Shown: positions 9,381-18,905, counted from the stretch's first letter. The stretch is DNA of 64,000 nt from Sulfurovum lithotrophicum (GCF_000987835.1 NZ_CP011308.1:806001-870000); one strand, 5' to 3'. Notes: generated by a model not told the origin, from the letters alone. A program made the numbers and translations.

Positions 9381-10465
9381 TGATCAATGAAACATTTGTA
9401 GCCGCCGATCCCAAAAGTGCGTATGAACAGGCTGTGGATAAATACGGTACCGATATCAAGATCGTTTCTGCAAAGCAGGTGAAGTACGATGACGATGAAC
9501 TGCGTTCCGAAGTGGTCATCGCCGTACCCAAAGCACTTTTTATGGAGAAGTCGTTCGGTACACAGGCACTTTATACGGGCCCTGAAAATGAGGAAGAAAC
9601 ACTTCTGGATGAGATCGGTGAGCTCAAGACACAGCTTGAAGAGATGCATAACGGGCTGTTGCAAAAAGGCAGGTTCGGTACGGTTGCAGACGATGTCAAG
9701 AAACTTTTCATGCAAAAAGGTATCGCCGAACAATGGCTTGACAGTATACTTATCCCCCTTATCGGTACAACGGTTATGGATGATGCACAGCTGCTTGTCT
9801 CCTATCTGCTTGAAGAGATCGATGAAACCCTCAAGGTTAAAGAGGAAGATCTGGATCACTCAAAGATCATGATGCTTGTCGGGCCGACAGGCGTAGGGAA
9901 AACAACCACGATCGCCAAACTGGCTGCCCGGTATGCCTACCTGCTGGACCGGCCCTATAAAGTGGCGCTTATCAACCTCGACAGCTACAAGGTCGGTGCC
10001 ATCGAACAGTTGGCGCATTATGCGGATATCATGCAGATAGAACATTACTCCATCGCCTCTGCCGATGCGTTTGGAGAAAAGATAGAAGCACTGAGTTCCT
10101 ATGATATTATCCTGGTCGATACTGCCGGCATGTCTCCCTATGATACACAGAAATTCGTCAAGACGATCGAGTTCGTCAATACAAAGATACCTAAAAAGAT
10201 CGAAGTGGCACTGGTGCTTGCAGCAACGGTGAAGTATGAAGATATGGAAGATATCCATGAGAACTTCTCTTTTCTGAACCTGGACTCCGTGATCATATCC
10301 AAGTTCGATGAGACGAAACATTTCGGTACACTGCTTAATTTCATGCTGCTCTATGACCTTCCGATGAGCTACTTCTCGACTGGACAGGAAGTACCGGATG
10401 ATCTGCTGGTGGCAAGCAAGGAGTATCTGCTTGAAAAGTTCATCGGGGATGTGCATGAAGGATGA
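9380..10465 (+). CDS. flhF: Flagellar SRP-family GTPase FlhF
   Basis: 361 residues from ATG at 9380 (the frame extends upstream, but the TAATG overlap with folK and the AAAGG before it mark this start). FlhF controls site and number of polar flagella and belongs to the signal-recognition-particle GTPases. The N-terminal B domain (residues 1-85: FVAADPKSAYEQAVDKYGTD, KQVKYDDDELRSEVVIAVPK) is followed by the NG domain. The P-loop is GPTGVGKT with Lys174. INLDSYKVGAIEQL, ILVDTAGMSPYD and VIISKFDETKHFGTLLNF also match. The usual partner gene flhG (MinD-like) does not follow here; an unrelated short gene does. Confidence 0.95.
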   Translation: MINETFVAADPKSAYEQAVDKYGTDIKIVSAKQVKYDDDELRSEVVIAVPKALFMEKSFGTQALYTGPENEEETLLDEIGELKTQLEEMHNGLLQKGRFGTVADDVKKLFMQKGIAEQWLDSILIPLIGTTVMDDAQLLVSYLLEEIDETLKVKEEDLDHSKIMMLVGPTGVGKTTTIAKLAARYAYLLDRPYKVALINLDSYKVGAIEQLAHYADIMQIEHYSIASADAFGEKIEALSSYDIILVDTAGMSPYDTQKFVKTIEFVNTKIPKKIEVALVLAATVKYEDMEDIHENFSFLNLDSVIISKFDETKHFGTLLNFMLLYDLPMSYFSTGQEVPDDLLVASKEYLLEKFIGDVHEG

Positions 10466-10931
10466 GAATCAGGCGCTTCGTCTGGAAAGACTGATGCAGA
10501 AACACCAGGTCTATCCAGAGTATGAATTGTGTCTGCCCTCCGTCACGCTCAAGAAGAGTTTACTCAAAAAGTTGTCCAAGGGTGATGTACTTCTTCTTGG
10601 AATGCAACAGATGGAAATGATACTTGTTTCAGAGGAGAATGGCTGTGCAAAAGCGGTGCTTGTTTCTTATGATGAAAGTATGACGATTCAGATAGTTGAA
10701 CCAGTAAAATATATAGTAAACAAAATTGATAATAAAAAATATAAAGAAGTGGAAATTTCATTGGCTACTTTAAGAAGCAGGGTACTTGAAGCTGGACATA
10801 AAGTGGAAACCACCCAAGTAGATATGGATGATATTTCACTTTTTGTTGAGAAAAAAAAGATTGCAACTGCCAGACTTGTCATGGTAGATGATGAGATCGC
10901 GGTGCAGATAAAAGAGGTAAAGAAGATATGA
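10455..10931 (+). CDS. Unknown protein between flhF and mnmA, C-terminus SpoA-like
   Basis: 158 residues from ATG at 10455, which overlaps the flhF end by 11 bases; the open frame continues upstream inside flhF, but GGGGAT and the coupled position favour this start. No signal peptide or membrane helix. The middle ([18 protein letters not shown]) and the last 40 residues ([29 protein letters not shown]) resemble the beta-rich SpoA domain of FliM/FliN/FliY flagellar-switch proteins. That fits its place after flhF, but the similarity was judged by eye only. Its stop overlaps the mnmA ATG (ATGA). Function otherwise unknown. Confidence 0.6.
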   Translation: MKDENQALRLERLMQKHQVYPEYELCLPSVTLKKSLLKKLSKGDVLLLGMQQMEMILVSEENGCAKAVLVSYDESMTIQIVEPVKYIVNKIDNKKYKEVEISLATLRSRVLEAGHKVETTQVDMDDISLFVEKKKIATARLVMVDDEIAVQIKEVKKI

Positions 10932-11950
10932 CAAAAGGAAAAGTTCTGGTAGGAATGAGCGGTGGGGTGGACTCTACTGTGACAGCCGTGCTACTGCAAA
11001 AAGAAGGCTATGAGGTTGAGGGTGTCTACATGAGACTGCATGACAAGCCCGGGTACCATGAAGATAACTGGGAAAAAGTACAAAAGGTCGCCGACTATCT
11101 CGGGATCAAAGTGCATTTTCATGACCTGAGCGAAGCATTCAATGCCAATGTCTATGAGTATTTTGTAGAGAGCTATAAAAAGGGATTGACACCCAACCCC
11201 TGCGTGATGTGCAACCGTACCATCAAATTTGGGAAAATGGTCGAGTTCGCCGACACATTGGGTATTGAATTTGTTGCAACGGGACATTACTTGCAATGTG
11301 ATGGAAATTATATATATGCGGCAGAAGATGCAGGTAAAGATCAGAGCTATTTTCTTTCGGAAGTAAAAAAAGAGGTCCTGCCAAGGCTTCTCTTCCCGCT
11401 TGGTACATGGATCAAGGATGATGTCAAAGCATATGCTGCCAATATTGACGTACTCAAAGAGTTCGCGACACAGGCGGAAAGCAGTGAGATCTGTTTTGTG
11501 GAAAATACCTATGACGAAGTGCTGGCAAAGCATATGGATATAGATATGCCCGGAGAAACGGTTGACACGCAGGGCAATGTCGTCGGAACACATAAAGGCT
11601 ACATGCACTATACCATCGGCAAAAGAAGGGGCTTTTTTGTCAACGGCGCCCATGATCCGCACTTCGTTATAGACATCAAACCCGAAAGCAACCAGATCGT
11701 GGTGGGTACACGTGAAAAACTGGAAGAGAATGCCTTCGAGGTCAAGCAGATCAACCTTTTTGAAGACCTTGTAGAGTTCGACTGCGAAGTGAAGGTACGT
11801 TACCGTACGAGAGCAGTACCCTGTCATGTCAAGATAAAGGGAGAGCGAGCCACCGTTGTACTGACTGAACCGGTTTTTGGACTGGCAAAAGAGCAGGTCG
11901 CAGCATTTTATGATGGCAGAAGACTATTGGGCGGCGGAGTGATCTGTTAA
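10928..11950 (+). CDS. mnmA: tRNA-specific 2-thiouridylase MnmA
   Basis: 340 residues. Installs the 2-thio group on wobble uridine 34 of tRNA-Lys, -Glu and -Gln, using ATP and a persulfide relay. The PP-loop [12 protein letters not shown] is at residues 9-20. The catalytic cysteines are Cys92 ([13 protein letters not shown]) and Cys189 (SSEICFV), and the tRNA-binding and beta-barrel C-terminal domains follow ([24 protein letters not shown]). The ATG overlaps the preceding gene's TGA. It is the last gene of the aroQ operon, followed by a short hairpin with a T-run. Confidence 0.96.
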   Translation: MTKGKVLVGMSGGVDSTVTAVLLQKEGYEVEGVYMRLHDKPGYHEDNWEKVQKVADYLGIKVHFHDLSEAFNANVYEYFVESYKKGLTPNPCVMCNRTIKFGKMVEFADTLGIEFVATGHYLQCDGNYIYAAEDAGKDQSYFLSEVKKEVLPRLLFPLGTWIKDDVKAYAANIDVLKEFATQAESSEICFVENTYDEVLAKHMDIDMPGETVDTQGNVVGTHKGYMHYTIGKRRGFFVNGAHDPHFVIDIKPESNQIVVGTREKLEENAFEVKQINLFEDLVEFDCEVKVRYRTRAVPCHVKIKGERATVVLTEPVFGLAKEQVAAFYDGRRLLGGGVIC

Positions 11951-11953
11951 GAC

Positions 11954-11965
11954 GGTGCATGCACC
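11954..11965. repeat. GGTGC...GCACC palindrome after mnmA
   Basis: GGTGCATGCACC is a perfect 12-base palindrome just after the mnmA stop. Similar GGTGC/GCACC inverted repeats occur at 13678, 17673 and 61874 in this window, which suggests a small family of REP-like palindromes. Confidence 0.4.
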
Positions 11966-11988
11966 CGGGCTAGCCTGCGGGGCATTAC

Positions 11989-12010
11989 AAACCCTACGGT
12001 TTCTTTTTTA
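11989..12010 (+). terminator. Probable intrinsic terminator of the aroQ-mnmA operon
   Basis: A stem of AAACC (11989-11993) and GGTTT (11998-12002) with loop CTAC is followed by CTTTTTTA. The stem is short. It overlaps the 3' end of the convergent DUF2062 gene. Confidence 0.5.
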
Positions 12011-12605
12011 TCTGCGGGTCATGTTCCTGTGATGAGGTCAAACAGAAGCGTTTATTTTTAGACTTTTCCTGTTTTTTACGCTTTTTTTCTTCCCTGCGCT
12101 TTTTGCGTGCAATATCCTTTTCGGCTTTCTCTTTTCTGACTGAGTGTATCCATAGCCAGTTCAATCCAAGGTAGATCAAACCCGATACGACAATGGAGTA
12201 GAATGCTGTACCAACATAGAGGGGTAAGAAGATATCGCCAAGGTTGTTCTTGAACCACTCTACCGTCAGTTCGACATTGTGTATCCCTTCCCGTCCGAGC
12301 AAAAAGTTTCCCGTGAGGTACTCCATGTAGTACATCGGCGGCATGGTAAAAGGATTGCTGAGCCAGACCATGGAGATAGCGATGGGTACATTGAAACGGA
12401 TGAACGGTGTCGTGGCCAGTACGGCGGCCATCTGCATAGGCATGGGAATGAAGCCCCAGAAAAGCCCAATGCCTACACCGCGTGTGACCGAACGGCGGTT
12501 GATACCAAGATAGTCTTTGGGAAGATGGTATTTTTCCAAAAAGGCATCGATCTTGTTTTGCTTTCCGCCCGTATTCTTCTTCTTTCTAAAAACTTTTCTT
12601 ATCAT
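11994..12605 (-). CDS. DUF2062 membrane protein
   Basis: 203 residues. After a basic N-terminus (MIRKVFRKKKN) comes the DUF2062 core: GVGIGLFWGFIPMPMQMAAVLATTPFIRFNVPIAISMVWLSNPFT then MPPMYYMEYLTGNFLLG, two hydrophobic segments with the hallmark SNPxTxPPxY. A third hydrophobic stretch (AFYSIVVSGLIYLGLNWLWI, about 130-150) follows. The last 50 residues are dominated by Lys/Arg/Glu (DIARKKRREEKKRKKQEKSK), probably cytosolic. The family has no established function. The gene is convergent with mnmA and divergent from prs. Confidence 0.85.
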   Translation of the reverse strand: MIRKVFRKKKNTGGKQNKIDAFLEKYHLPKDYLGINRRSVTRGVGIGLFWGFIPMPMQMAAVLATTPFIRFNVPIAISMVWLSNPFTMPPMYYMEYLTGNFLLGREGIHNVELTVEWFKNNLGDIFLPLYVGTAFYSIVVSGLIYLGLNWLWIHSVRKEKAEKDIARKKRREEKKRKKQEKSKNKRFCLTSSQEHDPQIKKKP

Positions 12606-12732
12606 TTAAAACCGTACTTATATTAATTATTTAGTTAGTGCGGTAATAGTTTAGTATTCGGGAGCTTTAAATCCCCTTTTTATCAACTTTTGTGTAAAAT
12701 ACGCCTACTAATTTATTTACAAAAGGTGCACA

Positions 12733-13668
12733 ATGAGCGGATATATGATCTTTTCCGGAACAGCGAACCCTGAACTCTCGCAAGAGATAGCCAATTACCT
12801 TGAAATGCCTCTTTCGCAGGCAAAGATCAATCGTTTCTCTGATGGTGAGATCAATGTTCAGATATCTGAAAGTGTACGCGGGAAGGATGTCTTCATTGTC
12901 CAGCCAACCTCAGCACCGGCCAATGCGAATCTGATGGAACTGCTTATCATGACGGATGCATTGAAGCGTTCTTCAGCCAAATCCATCACGGCGGTCGTTC
13001 CGTATTACGGTTATGCAAGACAGGACAGAAAGGCGGCACCGAGAGTACCTATCTCTGCCAAACTGGTAGCGAACCTGATGGAGACAGCGGGTATCACGCG
13101 TATGGTCACTGTCGACCTGCATGCTTCACAGATCCAGGGTTTTTTCGATATTCCGGTAGATAACCTCTATGGAGCGATTTTGTTTATGGATTACATCAAA
13201 GCGAAGAATTTCAAGAATCCTATTATTGCCTCTCCGGATATCGGCGGTGTGGCAAGAGCCAGATATTTTGCCAATAAGCTGGGACTCGATATGGTCATTG
13301 TCGATAAACGTCGTGAAAAGGCAAACGAGTCCGAAGTAATGAACATCATCGGTGATGTGGAAGGTAAAGATGTTATCCTTATCGACGATATGGTCGATAC
13401 GGCAGGGACTATGGTCAAAGCGGCAGCGGCACTGAAGAATCTTGGTGCGACCTCTGTTATGGCCTGCTGTACGCATCCGGTACTCTCCGGGCCGGCATTC
13501 GATCGCCTTGAAAAGGGTGAGCTCGATGAGCTTGTTGTGGCAAATACCATACCGATGACCAGACCCTGTACGAAGATCAAGATGCTCTCTACAGCTTCCA
13601 TGCTCGGGGAAGTGATCAGAAGAGTACACAACAATGAGAGTGTTAATTCTCTTTTTGAGACGAACTAA
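12733..13668 (+). CDS. prs: Ribose-phosphate pyrophosphokinase
   Basis: 311 residues, class I PRPP synthase. Makes PRPP from ribose 5-phosphate and ATP for nucleotide, His and Trp synthesis. Clear motifs are FSDGEINVQI, VVPYYGYARQDRK, the ATP flexible loop, TVDLHASQIQGFF, IVDKRRE and the PRPP-binding loop VILIDDMVDTAGT. Length and sequence are typical. A TAAAAT-type -10 element lies about 30 bases upstream (GTGTAAAATACGCC), and AAAAGGTG precedes the ATG. An inverted repeat follows the stop. Confidence 0.97.
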   Translation: MSGYMIFSGTANPELSQEIANYLEMPLSQAKINRFSDGEINVQISESVRGKDVFIVQPTSAPANANLMELLIMTDALKRSSAKSITAVVPYYGYARQDRKAAPRVPISAKLVANLMETAGITRMVTVDLHASQIQGFFDIPVDNLYGAILFMDYIKAKNFKNPIIASPDIGGVARARYFANKLGLDMVIVDKRREKANESEVMNIIGDVEGKDVILIDDMVDTAGTMVKAAAALKNLGATSVMACCTHPVLSGPAFDRLEKGELDELVVANTIPMTRPCTKIKMLSTASMLGEVIRRVHNNESVNSLFETN

Positions 13669-13677
13669 ATACTGTAG

Positions 13678-13699
13678 GGTGCTGTGCCTTCACAGCACC
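13678..13699. repeat. Inverted repeat between prs and lepA
   Basis: GGTGCTGTG (13678-13686), loop CCTT, CACAGCACC (13691-13699): a perfect 9-bp stem preceded by TGTAG. The base run after the stem on the plus strand is A, not T, so it does not look like a normal terminator. It resembles the other GGTGC/GCACC palindromes here. Confidence 0.5.
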
Positions 13700-13796
13700 A
13701 AAAAACAATGCATAAACCAAACAGAGTGTTGTCGGGAGACTACACCCTACAACACCGGATGAAAAAGAATTTTTATTTGGTCAGATAAGGAAAAAA

Positions 13797-15608
13797 GTGA
13801 CAAAAAAAGTACCACAGGAGAATATCCGTAACTTCTCCATCATCGCTCATATCGACCATGGTAAATCCACCCTGGCTGACCGTATCATACAAGAATGCGG
13901 GGCGGTCTCTGACAGACAGATGTCCGCGCAGGTAATGGATACGATGGATATAGAGAAAGAGCGTGGTATCACCATCAAGGCACAGTCGGTACGTCTGGAC
14001 TATATCAAAGACGGTGAGCACTACATCCTTAACCTCATTGACACTCCGGGCCACGTTGACTTCTCTTATGAAGTAAGCCGTTCTCTGGCTTCGTGTGAAG
14101 GGGCGCTTCTCATTGTTGATGCGGCACAGGGGGTGGAGGCACAGACCATTGCCAATGTTTACATCGCCATAGAGAATGACCTGGAACTTTTGCCGGTCGT
14201 GAATAAGATCGACCTGCCTGCAGCCGATCCTGACAGAGTACTCTCCGAGCTTGAAGAAGCCATAGGCATAGATGCAACGGAGCATGCTCTGGTCTCTGCC
14301 AAAACAGGGCAGGGTGTCCCGGAACTGATCGATATGATCGTGGAACGTATTCCGGCACCTAAGGGCGATATCAATGCACCGACCAAAGCACTCATCTATG
14401 ACAGCTGGTTTGACAACTATCTGGGTGCGCTGGCACTGGTACGCGTCTTTGAAGGGAAAATAGAGAAGGGGCAGAAAATAAAGATCATGGGAACAAAAGA
14501 GGAGCATCAGGTACTTGACCTGATGTATCCCAACCCGATCAAACCTGTCAAGACCAACGAGATCTCCACTGGAGAGGTAGGGCTCGTCGTGACAGGACTC
14601 AAAACGGTCGAAGCACTTCAGGTGGGTGATACGATTACGGATGCCAAGAACCCTACGGCAGAGGCTATCGGTGGTTTTGAACCTGCCAAACCCTTTGTCT
14701 TTGCAGGTATCTACCCGATAGAAACGGACAAGTTCGAAGACCTTCGTGATGCACTCAACAAACTTAAGCTCAATGACTCTTCACTGAGCTTTGAGCCGGA
14801 AAGTTCCATGGCACTGGGTTCCGGTTTCAGAACGGGTTTCCTTGGAATGCTGCACATGGAAGTGATCAAAGAGCGTCTGGAGAGAGAGTTCAATCTCGAG
14901 CTCATCGCTACGGCTCCTACGGTCGTTTACAAGGTCAAGAAGACCGACGGTGAAGAGATTGAGATACAGAACCCTTCGGAACTGCCTGAACCGCAAAAGA
15001 TCGATACGATTTACGAACCTTATGTCAAAGCGACCATTCTGACACCGCAGGAGTATGTGGGCAATCTCATCAAACTGCTGAACGACCGTCGCGGGATACA
15101 GATAAAAATGGATTATCTGAACGAGACGCGTGTATTGATGGAGTATGATATCCCCATGAACGAGATCGTAATGGATTTTTATGACAAACTCAAATCCACC
15201 ACCAAAGGCTATGCAAGTTTTGACTATGAACCCATCGGTTTCAGGCCGGGAAATTTGGTGAAGCTTGACATCAGGGTAGCAGGAGAAGTGGTGGACTCTC
15301 TCTCGATCATCGTACCCGAGGACAAAGCGCGAACCAGAGGCCTGGCTTTTGTCGGCCAGCTAAAAGAACTCATCCCGAGACAACTTTTTGAAGTGGCGAT
15401 CCAGGCGAGTATCGGCAACAATGTCATCGCGCGCTCCAACGTCAAGTCCATGGGCAAGAACGTGACCGCCAAATGTTACGGAGGGGACATCACCCGTAAA
15501 CGTAAACTGCTTGAGAAACAGAAAGCAGGTAAGAAGCGTATGAAAGCCATCGGTAAGGTACAGGTACCGCAGGAGGCATTCATGGCTGTCCTGAAGCTGG
15601 ACAGCTAA
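13797..15608 (+). CDS. lepA: Elongation factor 4 (LepA)
   Basis: 603 residues from a GTG start (AAGGAAAA upstream). Ribosome-associated GTPase that can back-translocate or remodel stalled ribosomes. The G motifs are [10 protein letters not shown] (G1), [14 protein letters not shown] (G3) and [10 protein letters not shown] (G4). EF-G-like domains II, III and V follow, then the LepA-specific C-terminal domain ending in [29 protein letters not shown]. Full length. The next gene starts 1 base after its stop, so they are probably cotranscribed. Confidence 0.97.
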   Translation: MTKKVPQENIRNFSIIAHIDHGKSTLADRIIQECGAVSDRQMSAQVMDTMDIEKERGITIKAQSVRLDYIKDGEHYILNLIDTPGHVDFSYEVSRSLASCEGALLIVDAAQGVEAQTIANVYIAIENDLELLPVVNKIDLPAADPDRVLSELEEAIGIDATEHALVSAKTGQGVPELIDMIVERIPAPKGDINAPTKALIYDSWFDNYLGALALVRVFEGKIEKGQKIKIMGTKEEHQVLDLMYPNPIKPVKTNEISTGEVGLVVTGLKTVEALQVGDTITDAKNPTAEAIGGFEPAKPFVFAGIYPIETDKFEDLRDALNKLKLNDSSLSFEPESSMALGSGFRTGFLGMLHMEVIKERLEREFNLELIATAPTVVYKVKKTDGEEIEIQNPSELPEPQKIDTIYEPYVKATILTPQEYVGNLIKLLNDRRGIQIKMDYLNETRVLMEYDIPMNEIVMDFYDKLKSTTKGYASFDYEPIGFRPGNLVKLDIRVAGEVVDSLSIIVPEDKARTRGLAFVGQLKELIPRQLFEVAIQASIGNNVIARSNVKSMGKNVTAKCYGGDITRKRKLLEKQKAGKKRMKAIGKVQVPQEAFMAVLKLDS

Positions 15609-15609
15609 G

Positions 15610-16071
15610 ATGTGGGAGTGGATCACAAAATGGGCATTTCATATCCATCTGATCATGGCCATCAGCTGGATCGGCGGGTCGGTATTCATGTTCGTCCTCG
15701 GTATCACGCTCAGGGATAAGAAAGCGCAGCAGGAAGTTTACCCGCACGTAGGGCCTATCTTTGGATGGTTCGAAGTGGTAGCCCTGATACTCCTCTTGAG
15801 CACGGGATTCATCATGGGGATCAACTTCCATCTCTTTGAGATCATGCTGCATCCCAACGGAAGTCCTATATCGAATGCCCTGCAGATGAAGGTCATTCTC
15901 GTTGCGATCCTTACCGTAGCGACGGTAATACACTTCATCATCGCATACAAAACGAACGGCAGGGAAAGAACGCCGATTCAGCAGTTTCTTTCCAGAGGTT
16001 CGAGTCTGCTGATATTCTTTTTGAATCTCTTTGTGATGCACTATGCCATCGTACTGAGGAATATCCTCTAA
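15610..16071 (+). CDS. Four-helix membrane protein, CopD-like
   Basis: 153 residues with four predicted membrane helices (about 8-30, 48-72, 84-108 and 124-146). The first helix has HIHLIMAISWIGGSVFMFV, and a His lies in the last helix (FVMHYAIVL), a layout like the CopD/YozB superfamily of haem- or copper-linked membrane proteins. In that superfamily the paired intramembrane histidines bind metal or haem. No substrate can be assigned. It starts immediately after lepA. Confidence 0.65.
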   Translation: MWEWITKWAFHIHLIMAISWIGGSVFMFVLGITLRDKKAQQEVYPHVGPIFGWFEVVALILLLSTGFIMGINFHLFEIMLHPNGSPISNALQMKVILVAILTVATVIHFIIAYKTNGRERTPIQQFLSRGSSLLIFFLNLFVMHYAIVLRNIL

Positions 16072-16196
16072 CCCAGCAGTGATTCCTCATCCACATTGTC
16101 TATCTGTTCATCTTCGAGATAGGCTTTGGCATACTCCAGATAAATACCGGAACGTACAAATAGATCAGCATCGGTATGTTGGCCTTTCTGTAACAT
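16068..16196 (-). CDS. Possible small acidic protein (42 residues)
   Basis: A minus-strand frame from ATG at 16196 to TAG at 16070-16068, reading MLQKGQHTDADLFVRSGIY and ending VDEESLLG. It fills almost the whole gap between two plus-strand genes, and its stop overlaps the end of the CopD-like gene. The composition (acidic, Tyr/Leu-bearing, no rare-codon clusters) looks coding. No convincing Shine-Dalgarno sequence precedes it, and no family is recognised, so it could be a chance frame. Confidence 0.4.
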   Translation of the reverse strand: MLQKGQHTDADLFVRSGIYLEYAKAYLEDEQIDNVDEESLLG

Positions 16197-16230
16197 TCTA
16201 AATCACTATTTATATATGATAATCATATGC

Positions 16231-16236
16231 TATAAT
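16231..16236 (+). promoter_or_regulatory. -10 element of the sir2 gene, very close to the ATG
   Basis: TATAAT at 16231-16236 (in ATATGCTATAAT) ends only 6 bases before the chosen ATG at 16243. If used, transcription would start at or next to the start codon, giving a leaderless mRNA. No Shine-Dalgarno sequence is visible. Confidence 0.4.
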
Positions 16237-16242
16237 TTCCGG

Positions 16243-17058
16243 ATGTACGAAAAAGAGATTGAAGAAGCAAAAAAGATTTTGAATGATGCCAATGCACTTT
16301 TCATTACTGCCGGTGCCGGGATGGGTGTGGACAGCGGCCTGCCGGATTTCAGAGGAGTGGAAGGTTTCTGGAATGCTTATCCGAAGGTAAAAGAACTGGG
16401 CTTACGGTTTGAGGAGATGGCCAATCCGGAGTGGTTTGAGAACGATCCTCATCTGGCCTGGGCATTTTACGGACACAGGCTCCAGCTTTACCGTGAGACC
16501 GAGCCGCACGAAGGGTTCAAAAAACTGCTTCATCTGTCTAATACTAAAAAATATGGAAGTTTTGTTTTTACCTCCAATGTCGATGGGCAGTTCCAGAAAG
16601 CAGGCTTTTCCGAAGAGCGGATTATGGAGTGTCACGGTTCCATTCATCATCTGCAATGTATAGACAATTGTCAGGGAATGATATGGAGTGCCGAGGATAT
16701 ACAGATAGAGATCACGGATGATTTCAGAGCGAAAGATCCTCTGCCGGTCTGTCCGTTCTGTGGCACTATGGCACGGCCCAATATCCTGATGTTCGGTGAT
16801 TATGGCTGGGAGTATGCCCGGACGGATGGACAGAGAGAACGATTGGCCCTGTGGCTTGACAGACTGGAAGAAGGTGGAAAACCGGCGATCATCGAAATGG
16901 GTGCCGGAACAGCCGTCCCCACGGTGAGGAACACTTCCGAACAGATGACAGACAGATTCGATGTTCCGCTCATACGTATCAACCCAAGAGAGAGCATTGG
17001 TGCACAGATAGCATTGCCTATGGGTGCGCTTGAGGCTCTAAATCGGATCATACCGTAG
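16243..17058 (+). CDS. Sir2-family NAD-dependent protein deacylase
   Basis: 271 residues from ATG at 16243; the frame extends 9 codons upstream through the -10 box, so the shorter start is preferred. NAD-binding motifs are ITAGAGMGVDSGLPDFRG and TSNVDGQFQKAGF, and the catalytic His is in ECHGSIHHLQC. A zinc-binding Cys set is visible (LQCIDNC, then CPFCG). Near the C-terminus IEMGAGTAVPTVRN replaces the usual GTS motif. It removes acyl groups from lysine using NAD. It stands alone before a ComF-like gene. Class assignment is not possible by eye. Confidence 0.85.
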   Translation: MYEKEIEEAKKILNDANALFITAGAGMGVDSGLPDFRGVEGFWNAYPKVKELGLRFEEMANPEWFENDPHLAWAFYGHRLQLYRETEPHEGFKKLLHLSNTKKYGSFVFTSNVDGQFQKAGFSEERIMECHGSIHHLQCIDNCQGMIWSAEDIQIEITDDFRAKDPLPVCPFCGTMARPNILMFGDYGWEYARTDGQRERLALWLDRLEEGGKPAIIEMGAGTAVPTVRNTSEQMTDRFDVPLIRINPRESIGAQIALPMGALEALNRIIP

Positions 17059-17092
17059 GTTTGTGGTATGACCAAATCTACAAAGGAGTATC

Positions 17093-17701
17093 ATGCGTTG
17101 CTATAGCTGTTCAAAACTCAGTCTCGATATTCTTTGCAAACAGTGTCGGGAGACGCTGTTCGTTCCTACAGTCAGGACCAGAACGGTCGGCACGCTGGAT
17201 GTCATCAGTTTTTTCAGATATGCCACACTGGAGAGCCTGCTTCATACCAAGCACAAGCCCGAAGGCTACCGTATTTTTAAAAAACTGGGAAAACTCTTTT
17301 TTAGGCCTTTTATCAAAGAGTTCATTGAAAACGATGAGGGGAGAGTGTTTATTGTCGGTATAGATGAATATGTCAGGAATGGTTATTCGCACGTTGCATT
17401 GCTGACACGGGCGATGAAATGTAAACAGGCTTTGCCACAGCATGCTTCACTGTTGGCAAAAAACAGGGTAAACTACTCGGGGAAGCCACTGCAATACCGT
17501 CTGGACCACCCCAGGGATTTTGTCTATACCGGGAAAAGAGGTGTGGATGTTATATTGGTGGACGATATCATCACTACGGGGATAACACTTCAGGAGGCAC
17601 AAAAGGTGCTGATACAACATGATGTCAATGTATTGTTCGCTCTGACTCTTGCTGATGTAGAAGAGTCCCAAGGGTGCATAACCACGCACCATAAAAGTTA
17701 G
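17093..17701 (+). CDS. ComF-like phosphoribosyltransferase
   Basis: 202 residues. The N-terminus carries a short zinc-ribbon-like set of cysteines (MRCYSCSKLSLDILCKQC). The rest is a type I phosphoribosyltransferase fold with the PRPP loop VDVILVDDIITTGITLQEA near residue 155. This is the ComF/amidophosphoribosyltransferase-like family, linked to DNA uptake in competent bacteria; biochemical activity is uncertain. The last residues (QGCITTHHKS) are encoded by a GGTGC/GCACC palindrome, so the C-terminus may have been altered by a repeat insertion. The stop overlaps the convergent M20 gene. Confidence 0.8.
   Translation: MRCYSCSKLSLDILCKQCRETLFVPTVRTRTVGTLDVISFFRYATLESLLHTKHKPEGYRIFKKLGKLFFRPFIKEFIENDEGRVFIVGIDEYVRNGYSHVALLTRAMKCKQALPQHASLLAKNRVNYSGKPLQYRLDHPRDFVYTGKRGVDVILVDDIITTGITLQEAQKVLIQHDVNVLFALTLADVEESQGCITTHHKS
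17673..17690. repeat. GGTGC/GCACC palindrome inside the ComF-like gene end
   Basis: GGTGCATAACCACGCACC sits in the last codons of the ComF-like gene. It differs by two bases from GGTGCGTAAGCACGCACC at 61874-61891, and both are preceded by AG and followed by AT/AC plus AAA. Confidence 0.45.
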
Positions 17702-18801
17702 ATCTTACCCTCAAGGAAATGTTGAAATATCTCCGTTACAAGTGAGATGCGTTCTTTGAAGCTCTTTTTGGAAGCCCTCTCGTGAATGGTATGGTCACCG
17801 TCACCGTAAGGACCCCAGCCGTCCAGTGTGGCAACTCCCTGAGAGGAGATGATGTTCGCATCGCTGACACCGCCGCGTTTTTCTGTAGGTAACACGATAT
17901 CGCAGACATCATTGATATTGTCTATGAAAGTCATTTGTGCAGGAGAGGGCTGCATAACATCTCTTTGTATGCCACCGGAAAGTATCGATTCTGTACCGTC
18001 CACATAGGCACACGAGACGATTTCATCGATTGCCTTGAGTACTCTGTCTCTTTCATGGGTATTCGTATAGCGCAGTTCAAATGTCAGATGAGCATGGGGC
18101 GATATGGTATTGGCACCTATGCCGCCGCTGATCTTTCCGACATTCACTGTGGTCTCTTTTTCCAGGTCTGTCAGGGCTACGAGTTTTTGCAGTTTTATCG
18201 CTGCTTCAAGGTTGGCATCGGCACCTTTGCTGTAATTGTTTCCTGCATGTGCCGCAACCCCTTCTATGTCTATGAAAAAGGTACCGACCCCTTTCCTTCC
18301 CACTACAACTTCATTATGGAGACCGGCTGCCTCAAAGACCATACAGTAGTCATAATCCTTTGCGAGTCTGGCAGAGAGATGTTTACTGTCGTCACTGCCT
18401 GTTTCCTCATCGCTGACGAGGAGGAAGTCGATATTGTGTATCTCTCCGAATTTTCTGTGAACATTTCTCAGTGCCTCAAGCGCTACATAGTTCCCGCCCT
18501 TCATATCACAGACACCCGGACCGTATATCCATGCTTCATCTTCTTTGAATTTTTCGAATGTACCGGGAGGGAATACGGTGTCGAGATGGCCGAGCAGCAG
18601 CAGTTTCTTTCCCTCTTTTCGTGTGGAAGTAAGATGCAGGTGGTCGCCTATCTCTTCGCGGGGGTACCTTGTCAGGGTATATCCGAGCTCTTCCAGCCAG
18701 TAGGCGAAGATCTCTCCGTTACGGTCTACACCCTCTTTGTTTTTGGTCCAGGAATTGATCTCGATGATCTTTTTGAGTTCTGTAAAATCGATGCTGCCCA
18801 T
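17698..18801 (-). CDS. M20 family metallopeptidase (glutamate carboxypeptidase-like)
   Basis: 367 residues, no signal peptide. Zinc ligands are in LLLGHLDTVFP, GPGVCDMKGGNYVALEA (bridging Asp) and VSDEETGSDDSK (the Glu pair); the dimerisation-domain marker GVAAHAGNNYSKGADAN is typical of M20A carboxypeptidases. It probably hydrolyses a small peptide or acyl-amino acid in the cytosol. It diverges from the ATP-grasp gene at 18906 across about 100 bases that hold AT-rich promoter-like sequence. This opposes the ligases in orientation, but its chemistry could be related. Confidence 0.82.
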   Translation of the reverse strand: MGSIDFTELKKIIEINSWTKNKEGVDRNGEIFAYWLEELGYTLTRYPREEIGDHLHLTSTRKEGKKLLLLGHLDTVFPPGTFEKFKEDEAWIYGPGVCDMKGGNYVALEALRNVHRKFGEIHNIDFLLVSDEETGSDDSKHLSARLAKDYDYCMVFEAAGLHNEVVVGRKGVGTFFIDIEGVAAHAGNNYSKGADANLEAAIKLQKLVALTDLEKETTVNVGKISGGIGANTISPHAHLTFELRYTNTHERDRVLKAIDEIVSCAYVDGTESILSGGIQRDVMQPSPAQMTFIDNINDVCDIVLPTEKRGGVSDANIISSQGVATLDGWGPYGDGDHTIHERASKKSFKERISLVTEIFQHFLEGKI

Positions 18802-18905
18802 TGCTACTCCATATTCTGTAATTGAAATGTAATAAATCTCTGAAGATATTTTAGTAAATTATAGTAAAATTATACATTAATTTCAGGGAACGTGCAGGAG
18901 AAGAG

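Noticed and set aside
13678-13699. Perfect inverted repeat read as an intrinsic terminator of prs
   Set aside because: The stem is followed by A, not T; kept as a repeat instead.
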